Below, piece after piece: positions 62,528 to 64,000 of a stretch of DNA of 64,000 nt; within the stretch, counting starts at the first letter, position 1; each line of letters starts with the position of its first letter. The translations under genes were made by a program, and so were the position numbers. The stretch is taken from positions 1 to 64,000 of the forward strand of contig VSSA01000005.1 of NCBI GenBank assembly GCA_008123405.1, written 5' to 3'. This stretch comes from Nocardioides sp. BGMRC 2183 (lineage in GTDB: Bacteria; Actinomycetota; Actinomycetes; Propionibacteriales; Nocardioidaceae). The notes under the pieces were generated by a model, which searched no databases, had not been told where the DNA came from, and saw only the letters and a program-made list of their open reading frames with translations.

Positions 62528-63526
62528 TCACCTGCAGCGCGGGCACGAATGCGCAGACCCCCGCCAGTCTCCTTGGGTCAACAGCTCGGTGATCCGCTCC
62601 GCGGTGCGGCAGGGACGGTCGAATACCTGACCCCAGCCGATCCGGACGGTGGTGCCCAGCGTGAGCGCTGCGTCCAGGTCCCGATCCAGATCGAGATCGC
62701 GTTGCTGGGCGCCGGAGTGGAACTCGCGGCCGTCCAACTCCACGATCAGCCCGAACCTCCTGTAGACCACGTCGTGCACCGCAGCACCCGGTCCGGCGCC
62801 GCCGCTGAGGGTGCTGGTGACCTGACGCTCGCCACGGGGCAGGCCGTGGGCCCGCTCGACCCGGGTGAGGTAGCCGTGCTCCAGGACCGAGCAGGTGCCG
62901 CCGGCGACATCGTCGACGACAGCGGCCATGAAGGCACGATGGGGGACCCGGGTGCGGTCCGCAAGTGCGAGACGGAGGCGGTCGGGCCGGGCGCGTCCCG
63001 ATCCGACGGCATCAGCGATGGCTGCGATCGCCGCCAAACGCGGGCCGGCGTCGGCCGCTAGGTCGAGCACCCACTCCTCGGCTCGTTGACGGGGCGGCAG
63101 AGCGCTCCAGTCGATCGTGTCCTCGAACCTCCGGCTGCGGAGCACGCGATGATTCTCGGTGGAGCTCACGGTGCGGCGCGCGTCGACGACGATCTCGATC
63201 CGAGCGTGGTCGTCGGGACTCTCGCGCAGCTGGCGAACGGCCGATCGTCGCGCCGAGTCACCGCGCAGGGCCGCGGGCCAGCACGCGAGCACCGCCACCC
63301 ACGATCGCTGGTCCCAGGTGAGCGGGCCGGTGTGGTTGACGTACACCCCGGGGTGGATGCGGACGAGCTCCTTGGCGCGTACCAGACGCCGAATGTCGTT
63401 GTCGTCGAAGCCGATCCCGATCAGCTGCGTGCGTGAGACCACGCCGCTCTGACGCGCGCACAGAGTGGCCAGGCGCAGCAAGCGCGCCTCAGCATCGGCG
63501 TGGCCTCGTCTGCTCAGGCTGTTCAC
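62528..63526 (-). CDS. orphan AbiEi-like protein with possible C-terminal nuclease-like fold
   Basis: A 332-residue protein. The N-terminal 60 residues resemble the AbiEi antitoxin winged helix (LLRLATLCARQSGVVSRTQL, then GFDDNDIRRLVRAKELVRIHPGVYV). The middle has VVDARRTVSSTENHRVLRSRR and a helical WVLDLAADAG region. The C-terminal 100 residues (FGLIVELDGREFHSGAQQRD, then GTTVRIGWGQVFDRPCRTAE) look like the DUF559/Vsr-type PD-(D/E)XK-like fold, with E and D in VELDG. No AbiEii nucleotidyltransferase toxin is adjacent. GTG 63526 is the chosen start. The gene is bracketed by two identical 48-bp palindromic repeats. Confidence 0.72.
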   Translation of the reverse strand: MNSLSRRGHADAEARLLRLATLCARQSGVVSRTQLIGIGFDDNDIRRLVRAKELVRIHPGVYVNHTGPLTWDQRSWVAVLACWPAALRGDSARRSAVRQLRESPDDHARIEIVVDARRTVSSTENHRVLRSRRFEDTIDWSALPPRQRAEEWVLDLAADAGPRLAAIAAIADAVGSGRARPDRLRLALADRTRVPHRAFMAAVVDDVAGGTCSVLEHGYLTRVERAHGLPRGERQVTSTLSGGAGPGAAVHDVVYRRFGLIVELDGREFHSGAQQRDLDLDRDLDAALTLGTTVRIGWGQVFDRPCRTAERITELLTQGDWRGSAHSCPRCR

Positions 63527-63620
63527 CCACGAAGGCTGCAACCGGCCGACCGCGGTCGGCAACGACCTGCTGCGACACCTGTGGATGACCCGTCGCCGAC
63601 AACAGCGGGGTCGGCACCCA

Positions 63621-63668
63621 ACACCGTGTGGTCTCTCAGGCACCAGACGCCTGAGGAACCACACGCTG
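63621..63668. repeat. 48-bp palindromic repeat, copy 2
   Basis: This copy is identical over all 48 bp to 62470-62517 and in the same orientation, as shown by the asymmetric mismatches in the stem. It lies 94 bp upstream of the AbiEi-like start and 14 bp upstream of the amidohydrolase start, so it occupies the promoter region of both genes. Confidence 0.95.
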
Positions 63669-63682
63669 ATAGCGTCGCCGGC

Positions 63683-64000
63683 ATGCCGACTCCGCCGTTG
63701 CGCTTCCACGGTCCGGTCCTCCCCGACGGCGAGACCCGGGAGTTGTGGGTGGTGGACGGGACGGTCACCTACGAGCGGCCTACGGGCGCGGAGAGCGCCG
63801 CCGAGGGGTGGATCGTCCCCGGCCTCGTCGACGCCCACAACCACCTCGGCCTCGAGGACGGAGGGGCGGTCGACGACCAGCGGATCGAGGAGCAGGCGCT
63901 CGCCGACCGCGCCAACGGTGTGCTGCTCACCCGCGACTGCGGCTCTCCGGCCGACACCCGGTGGGTCCAGGAACGCGACGACCTGCCCCGGCTGATCCGT
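63683..64000 (+). CDS. amidohydrolase family protein (N-terminal part)
   Basis: ATG 63683 opens a frame that continues past the window edge, with 106 residues visible. It begins MPTPPLRFHGPVLPDGETRE, has short beta strands typical of the composite N-terminal domain (LWVVDGTVTYERP), and then the metal-binding motif WIVPGLVDAHNHLGLEDGG, the HxH signature of metal-dependent amidohydrolases. GVLLTRDCGSPADTRW follows, similar to imidazolonepropionase-like members. The substrate cannot be deduced from the fragment. Copy 2 of the 48-bp repeat sits 14 bp upstream of the ATG. Confidence 0.82.
   Translation, partial: MPTPPLRFHGPVLPDGETRELWVVDGTVTYERPTGAESAAEGWIVPGLVDAHNHLGLEDGGAVDDQRIEEQALADRANGVLLTRDCGSPADTRWVQERDDLPRLIR

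Overview
The window is GC-rich DNA from a high-GC Gram-positive actinomycete. It is most likely from the Nocardioidaceae (Nocardioides or a close relative). Supporting signs are frequent GTG and TTG starts, an HU protein with a long lysine/alanine tail, an IclR regulator of NdgR type divergent from leuCD, an F420-pathway guanylyltransferase, and the actinobacterial gene orders recG-rsmD-coaD-yceD-rpmF-rnc-mutM-smc and ftsY-glnB-glnD-ffh. The species assignment is inference from protein style only.

Layout. 1-7.4 kb: an actinobacterial 3-methyladenine-glycosylase-like gene, a fumarylacetoacetase-family gene overlapping gltX, a CPBP membrane protease, tRNA-Gln and tRNA-Glu with terminators, and a secreted alkaline phosphatase with a candidate Pho box. 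7.4-15.9 kb: a large LuxR-type regulator flanked by two SHOCT-tailed proteins, a drug exporter, a CYTH protein, and an adaptive-response pair (Ada-AlkA fusion and Ogt) behind an orphan iron-box-like operator. 15.9-26.7 kb: ndgR/leuCD, HU, fbiD, a PlsC-type acyltransferase with gpsA, a trans-sulfuration enzyme, ddl, a lipoprotein, an AsnC-type regulator, thiL and rpmB. 26.8-39 kb: the conserved block DAK2-recG-rsmD-coaD-yceD-rpmF-rnc-mutM-small coiled coil-smc-thioesterase.

39-56 kb is an accessory surface-glycan island set into this housekeeping core. It holds four paralogous P-loop sulfotransferase-like proteins, a fifth of the carbohydrate-sulfotransferase type, a TylF-type methyltransferase with a coiled-coil head, a sugar-nucleotide epimerase, two paralogous GT-B glycosyltransferases around a GT2 enzyme, a chimeric glycosyltransferase, and a polysaccharide pyruvyltransferase. 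Its most striking gene is one open frame that joins an APS reductase (CysH, sulfite-producing) to a UDP-sulfoquinovose synthase (SqdB, sulfite-consuming) through a disordered linker. The inferred product is a sulfonated and/or sulfated, possibly pyruvylated and methylated, cell-surface glycan, with sulfite handed directly from one active site to the next.

56-62.5 kb returns to the core: ftsY, a GlnR-like box, glnB, glnD, ffh and a NYN-domain protein. The last 1.5 kb holds an orphan AbiEi-like gene flanked by two identical 48-bp hairpin-forming repeats, which looks like a small mobile or domesticated cassette, followed by a truncated amidohydrolase. Other structural oddities are a palindromic in-frame insertion in mutM and a perfect 36-bp palindrome at the start of the chimeric glycosyltransferase gene. 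No IS element, CRISPR array, rRNA or replication origin was seen.
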